The notes below the pieces were generated by a model. That model did not search any database, was not told the origin of the DNA, and saw only the letters and a program-made list of their open reading frames with translations. Of a DNA stretch of 64,000 nt, positions 11,578 to 22,266 are shown piece by piece. The position numbers were made by a program, and so were the translations under genes. Numbering within the stretch: the stretch's first letter is position 1; each line of letters opens with the position of its first letter. This stretch comes from Hyparrhenia diplandra (lineage: Eukaryota > Streptophyta > Magnoliopsida > Poales > Poaceae), in assembly GCA_015847255.1 (NCBI GenBank), contig JADLZK010005508.1, positions 1-64,000 on the forward strand, read 5' to 3'.

Positions 11578-13124
11578 AGTATGAGTGTTATGATCATTCC
11601 TTCTCTTTCACCCTATGTCCAAAATCTTGAGAATCCGATATAGTGAAATTTTAGACTTTGTTACTAAATCTATATTCTGAGGGGGACAGGGAGCATATGC
11701 ACCCATCCATGGTGAAAACAACCTAACTGCTGATTCTACGTAGCACGAAGTGTGTTGACCGCCTCTTTACTTGATTACAACATCTGAAGTATTTATTGAG
11801 GAAGAATAAATTCCGAATGACAAGAGAACATGATTTGTGAACCCGCCATAATTATGGACGGACGATGGACAACCAACACAATGTGGCAAGGGCCAGCAAA
11901 GGAGCTCCAGTCTCCCGTGCACGGCCATCCAATCTAGGGACGCAAGCAGGTGTGGGCAACCTGCCAACCTGCTCAGTCGGCCAACAAATACTGGCCTTAT
12001 GGGACACTGCGGGTGCCGACTTCAACTGATGCAGGCTTAAGCAGCCCAGCCTGTATTAGCCTGCAAGACCTAATTAAAAAGTCAGTCATGAGCAGCCTGC
12101 ATCGCGGCGGTGCTTGGGAAGCGCCGGCTTTGGGCGAGGGACGGTGACCCAAACATTCCTCCAGTGAGAACCATCCATCTGCCTCTTCCTCTCCTTCTCC
12201 ATTCTTTTCCTTCCAATATGCTTAATCATTCCATCGATCTCCTTCTTTCGAGACCATGCTGCGCTGCCCATTCAAAGGCCATGGTGTGCCACAATTGCCA
12301 TGGCTTCGGCCAGCTTGTACTTTTTTTGGGAATCCAGCCTGTGTTTCAGGAGGGGTTCTTACTTGGACATAATATCAATTACCATTCCAGATAGCTACAT
12401 TTTTTTTAATGAAAAGGGATTGCCCCCATACTGTGCTTTTATTAAAATTTAAAGCACATGTCTTAACCGAGAGGTTCAACAAACTAAAAAGGACACAAAA
12501 AAATTTGCAGAGTTACACATACGTATGCTTGTAGACATCGATGCAGCAGAGGAGCTAAACTTCTTTTTTTGCTCTAAGTATAACCAGTGCAAATTCACTT
12601 CGAAGGACTGCTTTGCGCATTGAAGATGCTTGCAAAAATCAACTAAATGGGTACGCTGGCCCTCTCTGTCTATTTGTCTCCTCTCTATCTAGCTTGTGAT
12701 GATGAGAATTTCAATGAAATAAATATAGTCAATTAATGTCACTACTACGAATCTTTTTGCTTCATGTCTTCTACTCTATATTTTAGAAAGTACAGCTTGT
12801 TGTTTCATGTCTTTTGTAAGTTCTTCATTACAGTTTAGAAAGTACATCCTGATGACGAGTTTTATCTTTTTTTTTCCTATGAATTTTACGAAAGTGCAAC
12901 CTATCTTTTTTTTTTTTTGTCTTATGGGGGTATATACTACTCTCTCATGTAACATAGTGCATTCTAAAATTTTAAGACAAATTAAGATAAACCATAATGT
13001 GCCCTCATTTTATTTCCTAATTAGACACTATCGTCAACGTGATTAACGTTGATTGGTTGATAATGGAAACTATTTAATGCAAATAGGTTTTTGTCCTGTT
13101 GAATACATTATATTTGAGGACAAT

Positions 13125-13200
13125 TTTTTTTTTTTTTGAAAAGGATCTGGAGGGGCTGAAGCCCCGTACAGTGATTTATTTAAAATAAAGGGGACCAGCA
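13125..13200 (-). repeat. Retroposon-like tail with oligo(A) end
   Basis: A run of 15-16 T (13127-13142) is followed by AAAAGGATCTGGAGGGGCTGAA and CCCCGTACAGTGATTTATTT. Read on the minus strand this is a unique body ending in oligo(A), as in SINE or LINE 3' ends. Related text occurs at 12405-12480 and 15820-15890 (AAAAGGG(G/A)TTGCCCC near TTTTATTAAAATTTAAA). The family was not identified. Confidence 0.35.
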
Positions 13201-14417
13201 GTACAACTTACAAGTTTAAGAAACCAAAAAAGTATCAAAAAACATAAAAAAACAGCTTCAAAAAGTGAAATGGTTTGGCTTGGCTTGGTCCTGTGCTTCA
13301 ACAAAAGCAATTCCTTGGAGAAAATACGCATGAAAAAGAAACAAGCCATTGTTCTACCATGTTCTAAAAAATCTTCTGTCCCCCTCCCAACGCCTGGATT
13401 CATAGAAGCAATTCAGATTCGACGACGTTCGATCTATGCCATGCACCGATCTATAGAACGAATGAATGCATGTGCTGCGAGGTTCTAGTCACACTCGGGA
13501 TTCTTGAACGGTGATTTTGACAGAGGAATCGAATTAGCTGCTAGCTGCTGATCTGCTTTTGGACCTGCATAAAAACCTTCTGAAAGTTTGATCGGTCTAT
13601 ACATTCGAAACAGGTGGCGAAATGAAGGCGCTGGAGTGTTGAGCTGACCGTCAGCTGGTGACGACATGTGTGGTGGCAGCTTCCGTTCCGGAGTTTTCTT
13701 TTGTATAATGGCAGCACACTATTCTATTATGGGCCGTAAAAAATCTATTATGGGCCGGAGATAGTTGTGGTGGGCCGTCGCGCTCGGACACTCCCTCCTT
13801 GTTGTGTTGACATCCCCCCATCTCGATCCATATTCACCCTCACTTGGTGTTGGGCTCCCGTTTTGTATGTGGCTATCCGGTAGGCTAGCATGTTAGTGAT
13901 AGACCTCTACATCAGCTGCATGAAAGAAGGCATATTTTGAAGTTAGTATTTATCTTTATGGCCCTCTCATATTTTGTTGTAATTTTTGTATGTGTACGAA
14001 CCACGGAACCTGCGCATGACTAAATGTGAATTAGGAGTGTACAACAAATCAGGCGTGAAAATTAGTATGGACCAGTGCGCTAGCCATATGCAAAAGGATC
14101 AAGATGACCCTATGGATAAGAACTTTCGAGAGCATTACACATATCGAAAAAAAACCTTGATATTTTCTGTAAAGCTTGGTTAATGGTAAACATTAATTAA
14201 TTGGAGATGTTGATATCTAAATGTAGCAAAAGGCATAAGCGAATTTTTTTGTTTTATAAAACACACAAATTAAATGTCCCATAATTGAGTGACTTCTTCA
14301 TATCAAGACCATGTAGTCCCCAGAAGAACTGAAGGCCCGCTAGTGTCCGTATGCAGCATGAGTATTTTGGACATTCCTTCACTTTCACTCTATGTCCAAA
14401 ATCATGAGAATCTGATA

Positions 14418-15564
14418 TCTCTACATATTACAACATAAAAAGAACAAAAGAGGAGACATTTTTTTGGTGCGACATTCGTTTTGAGTCTGTAACCAACCGC
14501 CACCCCATGCGAACCCGATGAAAGAAAAGGAAACGAATCGTCCATGCGACCTAATAAAGGAAGGAATTAACCACATAATAAAGGAAACAATTAACCATGC
14601 AATAAAGGAAGTAAAAGGAAATAAATCGTCCATGCTACCTCATAAAGGAAGGAATTAACCATGCACGTTGGTTGTTGCGATAAAAAATACTCCATCGGGT
14701 TGGTATTAGAAGTCATTTTGGACAAGGTTTGGGTCAAACATTGGGAATACAAATCATTAATAACTTTTAAGTTGTTGAGTTTGTAAATGTGAAAATTATA
14801 TGAATAGATTTGGGTTAAAAATACTTTGATAAAAGTATACATATATCACATTTACATAAATATTTTTGTAATAATAAGTGGTCAAATTTGTGTTTTGGAG
14901 ACCGTGTCGCTGTCCTAAACGACTTCTAATACCACCCGGAGGAGTAGGAAGAAACCGTGACTCCTGCTCTTCCACCCGTCCGTAAATAGAAGGAGAAAAT
15001 CTAGGAGGAAAAGAAAAAAAGTTCTCTAGCGCCCATTGTCCTGCGGATCGAAGGGGCGACACCCTCTCTACGCCCATGCAAATTTGGAAGGTGCGATCAA
15101 TCACACCCTTCCCACCCGCATGCAAATTTGGAAGGTGCGATCCTCTCCACCCATGTGAACTTGGAAGGTGCGATCAATCACGCACTCCCCCACGCCCATG
15201 CAAATTTGGAAGGTGCGATCAATCACGCCCTCCCCACCCGTATGCAAATTTGGAAGGTGCGGTCTCTGGCCTCCCCACCCGCCGCGCAAATTTAGAAGGT
15301 GCGGTCTCTCTGGCCTCCCCACCCGCACCAATGGTCAAGTATGCATACACAGATCCTTGATAATATTATCTTAGACGAATTACGAAGAAGCCCATATATC
15401 AAATAGAGTTTAAAAACCCACGATATCCATGATTGATTGTGTTACTTTCACAAAACTTATTTAGATTAAATATCACTTTAATATCATTGTTATCTTATCA
15501 TGTGATCCATGTGTTTTTATATAAAATTTAGTTATTCCGTAGTAACACACGGGCGTTTAACTAG
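14418..15564 (+). mobile_element. Non-autonomous Helitron (1.15 kb)
   Basis: It begins TCTCTACATATT after a host A and ends ACACACGGGCGTTTAACTAG before a host T, as expected for a 5' TC and a 3' CTRR end inserted between A and T. A hairpin (CCGT, 8-nt loop, ACGG; 15537-15552) lies 8 nt before CTAG, matching plant Helitron 3' ends. The empty site survives in copy A at about 11640 (GAATCCGATA then TAGTGAAATTTTAG). There is no Rep/helicase ORF, so it is non-autonomous. The interior is AT-rich except for the minisatellite at 15073-15331. Confidence 0.72.
15073..15331 (+). repeat. Minisatellite, about six units of 34-45 bp
   Basis: The core unit ATGCAAATTTGGAAGGTGCG, followed by a variable tail such as ATCAATCACGCCCTCCCCACC, is repeated about six times. 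Starts fall near 15075, 15119, 15155, 15197, 15241 and 15283. Later units change GCGATC to GCGGTC and shorten. The array lies inside the Helitron and is much more GC-rich than the rest of that element. Confidence 0.85.
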
Positions 15565-16110
15565 TATAGTGAAATTTTAGAGTTTGTCAGTAAATCTATA
15601 TTTTTGAAATGGGGGCATATGTACCCATCCATGGAGAAAACAACCCAACTGCGGGTGCTTGCTTCAGTTGAGGAGGCTTAAGCCGCCGAGCTTGCAATAC
15701 CTAACAGGCCACCTGCAGGACTTGAGTCAGCAATCAAGCATGAGCACGAGCAGCCTGCATCACGGCGGTTCTAGGGAAGCACCGGCTTTAGAGTGAGCAC
15801 ATCCATTCAGATACCAACATGGGAAAAGGGGTTGCCCCTATAATGTGCTTTTATTAAAATTTAAACTAACAGAACATGTCATACCGAGAGGTTCAACAAA
15901 CAAAAAAGGACACAAAAAATCTGCAGAGTTACACATATGCTTCTAGCCATTGATGCAGCAGAGGGGCTAACCTTTTTTTTCCCCTCTAAGTATAACCATT
16001 GCAAATTCACTTCGATGGACTGCTTTGCACATTGAAGATGTTCGTAAAATCAACTACATGCCCTCTCTCTATATATCTCTGCTTTCTGTCCAATATCTTG
16101 TGATGATGAG

Positions 16111-17151
16111 TGTTGGATTGTAATATGGCAAGTGGGCCTGTCCGCTTGCTTATATATATATATACGCTGGACAATCATAGTAATTATCGATTACCTAAAT
16201 CACTTCTGAGCCGCGATCAGCTGGGCTGGCATGAGTAACTGCAAGGCAAGCAGCACTCTTGTTGACACTCATTCGAAGCTCTCTGCTGATGGTGCCTCTG
16301 TCTCAGATCCCAGTCGGTACCGTAGTCTTGCTGGAGCTTTTCAGTACCTCACCTTCACCAAGCCAGATATATCGCATATGCAGTTCAGCAGGTCTGCTTA
16401 TACATGCATGATCCCCAGGAATCTCATCTGGGAGCCTTGAAGCGTGTTCTTCGGTACCTTCAGGGCACTCTGGATCTCGGGCTGCACCTTCACCAGACCT
16501 CTCTAGTTGATCTCAATGTCTACACCCGATGCTCAGATTGGGCGGGATGTCCTGACAACCACGCAAGTCCACCTCTGATTATGCGGTGTTCGGCAAGAGT
16601 GTTTCGGGGACAATCTCATTGCCTGGTCGTCCAAGAGATACCGGCGCCATTGTGCCGGCCGGTGTCGGTCAAAGCATGCGAGGCGGAATATCGAGCTGTT
16701 GCAAATGGAGTTGGCCTCGAAGCCAGCTGGCTACGCCCAGCTCCTCCTAAACCGTTGTCCACTTCATCGTGCTATAGTGGTTTATTGTGATAATGTCAGC
16801 GCCATGTATCTCTCCACCAACTCGGTTCACCATCAGCGAACCAAGCATATTGAGATCGACCTCCAGTGCTTGACGTCGTCGCGGCAAAGGCGAGTCGCTC
16901 TTGGTGAAGATGATCCATGCGTCCTGCGTTCCCACTACGTCCCGATGCGCCGACATCTTCACCAAGGTTTGCGGCGTCCGTGTTCGCGGAGTTTAGGTCA
17001 TCTTAATGTTCGCGGTGCTCAATAAGTTCAGTTCAGACTGTCGGGGAGTGTTTGATTGTAATATGGCAAGTGGGCCTATCGCTTGCCTATATATATATAT
17101 GTACGCTGGACAATCATAGTAATTATCGATTACCCTAAATCACTTCTATCA
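16111..17151 (+). mobile_element. Internally deleted Copia element with 103-bp LTRs
   Basis: The left LTR (16111 to about 16207) begins TGTTGGATTGTAATATGGCA. The right LTR (17049-17151) begins TGTTTGATTGTAATATGGCA and ends TTCTATCA. The element is flanked by the perfect 5-bp duplication ATGAG (16106-16110 and 17152-17156). Copy A keeps the unoccupied site GATGATGAGAATTTCAATG near 12700. A purine-rich tract (GGGGAG) directly precedes the right LTR. Only about 0.84 kb of internal DNA remains, holding the end of pol, so the element has lost gag, protease, integrase and most of reverse transcriptase. Confidence 0.82.
16231..16990 (+). pseudogene. Copia pol fragment (end of reverse transcriptase and RNase H)
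   Basis: The translation carries landmarks of the Copia RT-RNase H junction: DPSRYRSLAGAFQYL, KRVLRYLQGT, EAEYRAVANG, VYCDNVSAMYLS and HQRTKHIEIDL, then IFTK near the end. These lie in several frames with stops between them, so the fragment is dead. In an intact Copia element this part encodes the C-terminal RT and the RNase H that copies and degrades the RNA template. Confidence 0.8.
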
Positions 17152-17477
17152 ATGAGAATTTCAATGAAATAAATATAGTCAATTAATAATGTCACTACTA
17201 CGAATCTTTTTTGCTTCATGTCTTCTACTGTAGAGCTTGTTGTTTCATATCTTTTGTAAGTTCTTCAGTACAGTTTAGAAAGTACATAATGATGATGCAT
17301 GTACCCTCAACTTATGTCCTAATCAGACACTATCATTATACTGCAGAACATAGGGAGTATGAAATAAATGGATGGGTCCCTTATATATATTGGAAATTTT
17401 TTATAAGGGGATGGATACTTTGATTACCTGCCTGATTGCTATTAAAAATAGGCTATTCTAGAAAATGGAGCTACCTG

Positions 17478-17504
17478 TATATATATATATATATATATAT
17501 ATAT
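17478..17504. repeat. (TA)n microsatellite, 27 bp
   Basis: This is a perfect TA run, 13.5 units, about 100 bp upstream of the ATG of the cysteine-rich peptide gene. It could serve as a TATA-like region for that gene, but no separate TATA box stands out. Confidence 0.9.
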
Positions 17505-17600
17505 GAACCTTGCAGAGGTAGGTGATAGGAACAAAACACACAGAAAGAACTCCCAAATAAATTAAACAGTCACGAAACCGACCGACGACGCTTGTTCGTG

Positions 17601-18064
17601 ATGGGGCGAAGCCAGGACGCCATCGGCGTGCTATCTCTGGTCTTCTTTGGATGCTTGGTGGTTCTTTCACGGTGTAAGTGCATTCGTGGTTCTTTCGGTG
17701 TAAGTGCACACCAATCAATCAGTGGATTGAATTGGAGCAATTTTATGTTTTGATGTATGCAGAAGTTGTTTGAAATTCATACTGCTAATTTGGGGGATTC
17801 ATTATCTGGACATATATATTTGCAGCACAAATGAACACTCAGATTGGAAGCGAGAAGAGATTCGTACGTATATGCCCGTGCCTGACTAAAAATCCATTTT
17901 TTTGCAAAGAGAAATGTTTCTGCTGCATCCTAACATCGCAATGCTTCAGTAAACTGGGCGAATGCAAACGTTCATGCCGTCATCCTGACTGTGTACCACC
18001 AGCACTCAATCATAACACCACCACGCAGCTGCTCTCTTCTCTTCAGCTGGCCGAACGGCCTTGA
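17601..18064 (+). CDS. Small secreted cysteine-rich peptide, MEG/ESF-like
   Basis: Two exons, 17601-17673 and 17826-18064, joined by a GTAAGT...TTTGCAG intron in phase 1, encode about 103 residues. Exon 1 encodes a signal peptide with a hydrophobic core (about residues 8-23: IGVLSLVFFGCLVVLS), predicting secretion. Exon 2 encodes a basic region and then ten cysteines: CPC, FFCKEKCFCCI, QC, GECKRSC, DC. The order CK-x-x-C-[FY]-C-C-I followed by EC-[KR]-x-x-C is the core of the grass MEG peptides and the related ESF1 family. Known members are made in endosperm transfer cells or around the embryo and act as signals in seed nutrient supply. A possible poly(A) signal AATAAA lies at 18116-18121. 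The splice boundaries are inferred; they keep one frame from the ATG to the TGA. A second, identical-looking donor 26 bp downstream would put TGA into frame almost at once. Family assignment is by motif only; a defensin-like protein is the alternative. Confidence 0.68.
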
Positions 18065-18121
18065 TAGATGATACTGTGTGATGGAGAGTAATGTTAGTAC
18101 AGTTCTTATTCATGGAATAAA

Positions 18122-18607
18122 AAAAAGTGTTTTGTTTAACCACTTGAAAGAGAGAGAAAATTGAAACAAAGCATCTCACGAACCATCTTCAGATGTCTGA
18201 TTAAGCTCCATACAAAAAGGTAAAAAGCTCAGATAATCTGAGCAGTGGGCTATATGACCCACCATGTTCGTTTTTGTACAAACACTGAAACGCTGACGCT
18301 TGGATTGGCTGATAGCTAGCTGAGCCCGTGCGCGGTGCGGGCCTACAATCCATTTCGGCCTGGTATAGGCACTTGCACGTGCCTAACATCCGAGGATGGG
18401 CCTGTCGGCCGCCGAAGCCTGCAAAGCAAAACGGCTGCTGCTATTTATTCATTTATCACTTCCCTAAAAAAATGTTCATCTCTCACTGTGGTATACCTTT
18501 AACTTTAATCCGAGCCTGGAAGTCTGCAACGAAATCAAGCACTTCCCTAGGGTATAAGTAAAAAATAACACTGGCGTGAATCTAAATGTCTTCTTGTAAT
18601 ATAGGAG
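18122..18607. other. Noncoding DNA
   Basis: No gene was recognised. At 18318-18340 the text GAGCCCGTGCGCGGTGCGGGC can form a hairpin and, read on the minus strand, ends in CTAG like a Helitron 3' end, but the following host base is C rather than T. Confidence 0.35.
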
Positions 18608-18908
18608 TGGGAGCAACTCCAAATGACTATACTATATATTTCTAATTGCTAGGAAAAATAGATTTTGGTTAGAAAGTACCCTCCAACAGTTTTTTTTTTT
18701 TTTTCCGTTTCGCTGTGCCATCTTCTATTCTTGATTTCTCGTTAGTCAATATAGAAAATGAGAATGGCTCTGTAGAGTACAAATAAGGTCGATAAAAAAA
18801 AAGTGGACAGAAGTGGAAAGATGTAGAAAACGATTCTTTATCAAATGACTCTATAACTGATGATTAAAATAACAAACTTTAGAAAGACTCTTGGGCGATG
18901 CTCTTAGT
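18608..18908. mobile_element. Probable MITE (about 300 bp)
   Basis: The left end GGGAGCAACTCCAAATGACT and the right end AGACTCTTGGGCGATGCTCTTA are imperfect inverted repeats sharing GAGCA(A/T)C and CCAA with GACT/AGTC. The body is AT-rich, has a 16-T run and has no coding capacity. Ends of this kind are common among short grass DNA transposons. The superfamily and target duplication were not settled. Confidence 0.45.
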
Positions 18909-21900
18909 GCCAGGTCCAGGATAATGCTGGGTTGGCTATTCAAAATTTAAAGGTGTGTCAAAGTTTTTGTTCGCGGTCTAAAAAGTATAATATCTGGCTT
19001 GAAAAATACACACATAGTTTTATTGCATAGCATATCTACTACTAACTAATTGGAGGCTCCAACGGAGGCTCCACATTTATCCTCACCAGATGCGCTAAGA
19101 AAAAGTTAAATCTTAGAAATTCTCACAATAATCAGAAACATCTAGCCATTAATCCAATAGCCTCTAACAACCGCAGCCATTAGATCTATTTTTTTTTTTT
19201 TTAAAAAAAAATTACCCATAGTTGCCATTATAGAAAAAAACATTAATGATCCCTTAAATACACCCACCTATGCGGTTGTAAAAATCTCAAATAAATACCT
19301 AATAAATAAAATGATCTGTATGGAAAAAAAACAACGTGATATATATGCATGGATCTATATCACATATTCACATTATTTCTTTTTTTTTTTTTGCGACTAA
19401 TGAAATCACACATTATTTTTATCACCGTACAATACCCTAATAGCTCCAGTCCAAATGCCGCCGCACAAACTCGGAACCAAACAACCCTAGCCTGGCCGCT
19501 GGCGGCACCCAAGCGACGTCGTACAGGGCCAAATCATGCACAAGTTAATTACGGTAAATCTACCATCTGTTACTCGATATGTCCTGTTTAGTTTGTAGTC
19601 TGTTTACCAATTTGTTGTTTGCTTATCTATATTCTATTCTAGATCATTGATGAGCTAATACAGGACATGCTCCATCAGATTTGGCTGTCCGTCGTCATCA
19701 ATTAAATTAAACCACGTAGACAAGCATAGATCATGGATGTGGATGAGTTACCAAGATGCACGTATGCTCTGTTACTCGCCCAACCAAGGCCATCTAACGA
19801 CGACAAGCAATAGTACTGAAGGTGTTGTTGGTTGATGGCACATCATCAGATCACTCCATACAGGTAAGAGCTCAACTCTAAATGCAAATGTACTTTCCAG
19901 CATCATTTAGTCCATAGCTATGTGATTTATTATACATATATAAATTTTGAGTTTACTTATATGAGAACTGAAGCCAAATTTGTCATAACATTCATTACAC
20001 TACACGTGCTATTTGGCACAGACAATCACCTACAAAACATAAAAACTAGACAACTACGCTATTCTTCATTTATATAAATTGACGAAAAACACAAACTACA
20101 CCATCATTGCTAATTGACATGTTATTCCCTTATCATTAATAAAAATATGGTATTTTAATAAATTAGTTAACCTTAGTCAATCAACTACTATAGTTGATGA
20201 ATTTTGTCAAACATAACAATGCACAAGAGTGGAGTGTTTTTTCAAGTTATTTATATTAGACATATTTGGTAGATTATGATTATCATTGACAATGATGGTC
20301 ATTATATATATGGAATATATAAATCTCTTCTATTAAAAAATAGTCTAAAGTCTAAACTAACTATAAATATTGATCCAAATTATTACCCCTACCATTATGT
20401 TAAATTAGCCTAAAGTAGCTCCCCTAATATTCATCTAAATATTTGGTACCTTAATTATAATTATTTTTGTATATATATTTGGTCAAAAGTTTAGATTGGA
20501 AGATTCAACAAATGTGAGATGGAGACATATTTTTTTTTATGCAGGGAGTATATGATTAGGAAAAAATAATATAAAGTAACCCTTAAATTTGCATTTATAG
20601 ATACCCACCTACATTATATCGTTAAACATAGATAATCTCAAGTAATCATTAAATCTAAACTATCTACATCTATCATATTATATAAAGGATTTCCAAAAAT
20701 ACTATTAAAAACCATTCTAAATTATTCACTTACGTCATTGTTAATAATATAGAAAAGAAACTAGCACATGCATTACGTTTGTCTCTATACATATACCTAT
20801 GTACATGAAACGATGAGTATGCCAATTTCAAAACTAAATGCATAATTATATTGAGGTTTCATCTAAACACGGATCTACCACAAATGAACTTACAATGCAA
20901 ATGTGAAAATTATATGAGCAGGTTTGGAAAAACATATAGAGTAATCTGTAACCAAAGTCTACAACCAGCTAATACTATTTATACGAGTATTCCGTGTGAA
21001 GTAAATAAGAAAATATTTGTACCGTACTATGTAAGAATATGAACACATGAGAAAGACGAACTAAAGACAGATGCCAAACCACACTTGGAGGTCGAGAGTT
21101 GTGATGCAATATAAATGGAGATGGAAAAGTGGATTGCGCAATTTTATTAAACCAAACCGCAACAAGATAGATAAACAAATAATAATCAGTCTCATATTAA
21201 ATTATTCACAACTAAATGTCACTAAGTATGTAGATATTATAAATAGTTGGGAGCCAAGGGACGAAAAGTTACATACATCGATTATTAACTATTTTTCCGT
21301 TCCAAATTGTAAGTCAATTTGATTTCTTTGTTTTATCTATTTTGCTATGTATCTAGACATATCATTACACCTAGATGCATAGCAAAATGGATATATCTAA
21401 AAAGTCAAAGCGACTTATAATTTGGAATGGAGGGAGTAATGTCTATCAAAACTAGATCCATATTAGAAAGTACTCACTTCATTCCAAATTGTAAGTCATA
21501 TTTATTGACGTATAATATTAGAAAGTACTCACTCCATTCCTATAACTACAATTTTATTTATCTCCTGTGGACGTATATGATATGATATTTATTGACAATT
21601 CATCATAATTTTGATTTAAATTTCAGTGCCCTTGCAAGTTGGTGTTGTGGTGTAGTGTCACACAAACAACTGTTGACATAGTATTTATTTAGCATTAGGT
21701 ATAATTATTGTATTAACATAATAATAGTGTTTTTTAACCATCGATAGGGATGTCCCTATCTATTTTTATGTTTTTAAAATAAACCCAAAAAAATCATCCC
21801 CCATAGTGGGTTGAACCTAGGGCTAGAGACCGGTTTTGCAACTGAGAATAATTTCACTAAATTACTTCAAATTGCATGCTAATGTCCCTAAAAAAATTAG

Positions 21901-22266
21901 GAGACGTGGAGTAAGCAATAAAGCCTATATGCAAAAAAATTAAACCATCGCAATTATGAAGATAATTAAGCCAATCCAATAGTATTTTTGTATAAATTAT
22001 CCATCTCTATCATTATAAAAGATAATGATTTGATGCCTAAATTTGCATTCAAGTTATTCATAATGGCATGATGACAGATAATGAAAAATAATGTATACCT
22101 GTATAATTTGTACCTAATTTATCCACATGTCAACCATTATAAAAATTAACAAAAATTCTCCAAAATCTACATATAAATGCTAATGTAAGCAACTACAAAC
22201 AATAAATTAACATCCGTAAGTCAAAAATTACATTGGTATGAACAATTATTATTTTTATAGGAGCCT
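18909..22266. other. AT-rich noncoding DNA
   Basis: No gene was recognised in 3.3 kb of AT-rich sequence. Present are: a possible Helitron 5' end near 19031 (A then TCTACTACTAACTAATTGG) followed by a repeated GGAGGCTCC; simple T-rich runs (19190-19210, 19378-19393); the Stowaway-like MITE at 21290-21438; and a short tandem duplication at about 21460-21540, where TATTAGAAAGTACTCACT occurs twice. Confidence 0.45.
21290..21438. mobile_element. Stowaway-like MITE (149 bp)
   Basis: It starts TATTTTTCCGTTCCAAATTG and ends CAATTTGGAACGGAAAAATA-like on the reverse strand (observed ATTTGGAATGGAGGGAGTA). The inner arms AGTCAATTTG...TTTTGCTATG and CATAGCAAAATG...AAGTCAAAGCGACTT pair with each other, so the whole element folds into one long hairpin. 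TA occurs at both edges. This is the common grass element whose ends read CTCCCTCCGTTCC. Confidence 0.72.

Larger units (their letters stand above)
8103..13040. repeat. Tandem segmental duplication, copy A
   Basis: Blocks of copy A recur in the same order in copy B. The block at 8110-8560 matches 13340-13820 (shared AACAAGCCA, GCCTGGATTCATAGAA, GAATCGAATTAGCTGCT, GGTGGCAGCTTCCGTTCC). The block at 8815-8870 matches 13880-13935. The block at 11578-11735 matches 14357-14417 plus 15566-15650. The blocks at 12005-12135 and 12410-13035 match 15645-15795 and 15820-17335. Copy A additionally contains the CACTA element (9280-10494). It keeps about 270 bp near 11735-12005 and about 270 bp near 12140-12400 that are missing from copy B. 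No gene was recognised inside. Confidence 0.75.
13330..17345. repeat. Tandem segmental duplication, copy B
   Basis: This is the second copy of the 8.1-13.0 kb segment, in the same orientation and block order. Relative to copy A it has gained a Helitron (14418-15564) and a short-LTR Copia element (16111-17151), both precisely flanked by sequence that is continuous in copy A. It lacks the CACTA element and two segments of about 270 bp. One of those losses is bounded by ACTGC in copy A (near 11730 and 12005), as expected for deletion between short direct repeats. Confidence 0.75.

Noticed and set aside
15076..15374. A repetitive open frame with IWKVRSITP-like units as a repeat protein
   Set aside because: It is the translation of a minisatellite inside a Helitron, open on both strands, with no start context or flanking exons.
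18301..18345. Helitron 3' end on the minus strand
   Set aside because: Hairpin plus CTAG is present, but the host base after CTAG is C rather than T and no partner 5' end was found.
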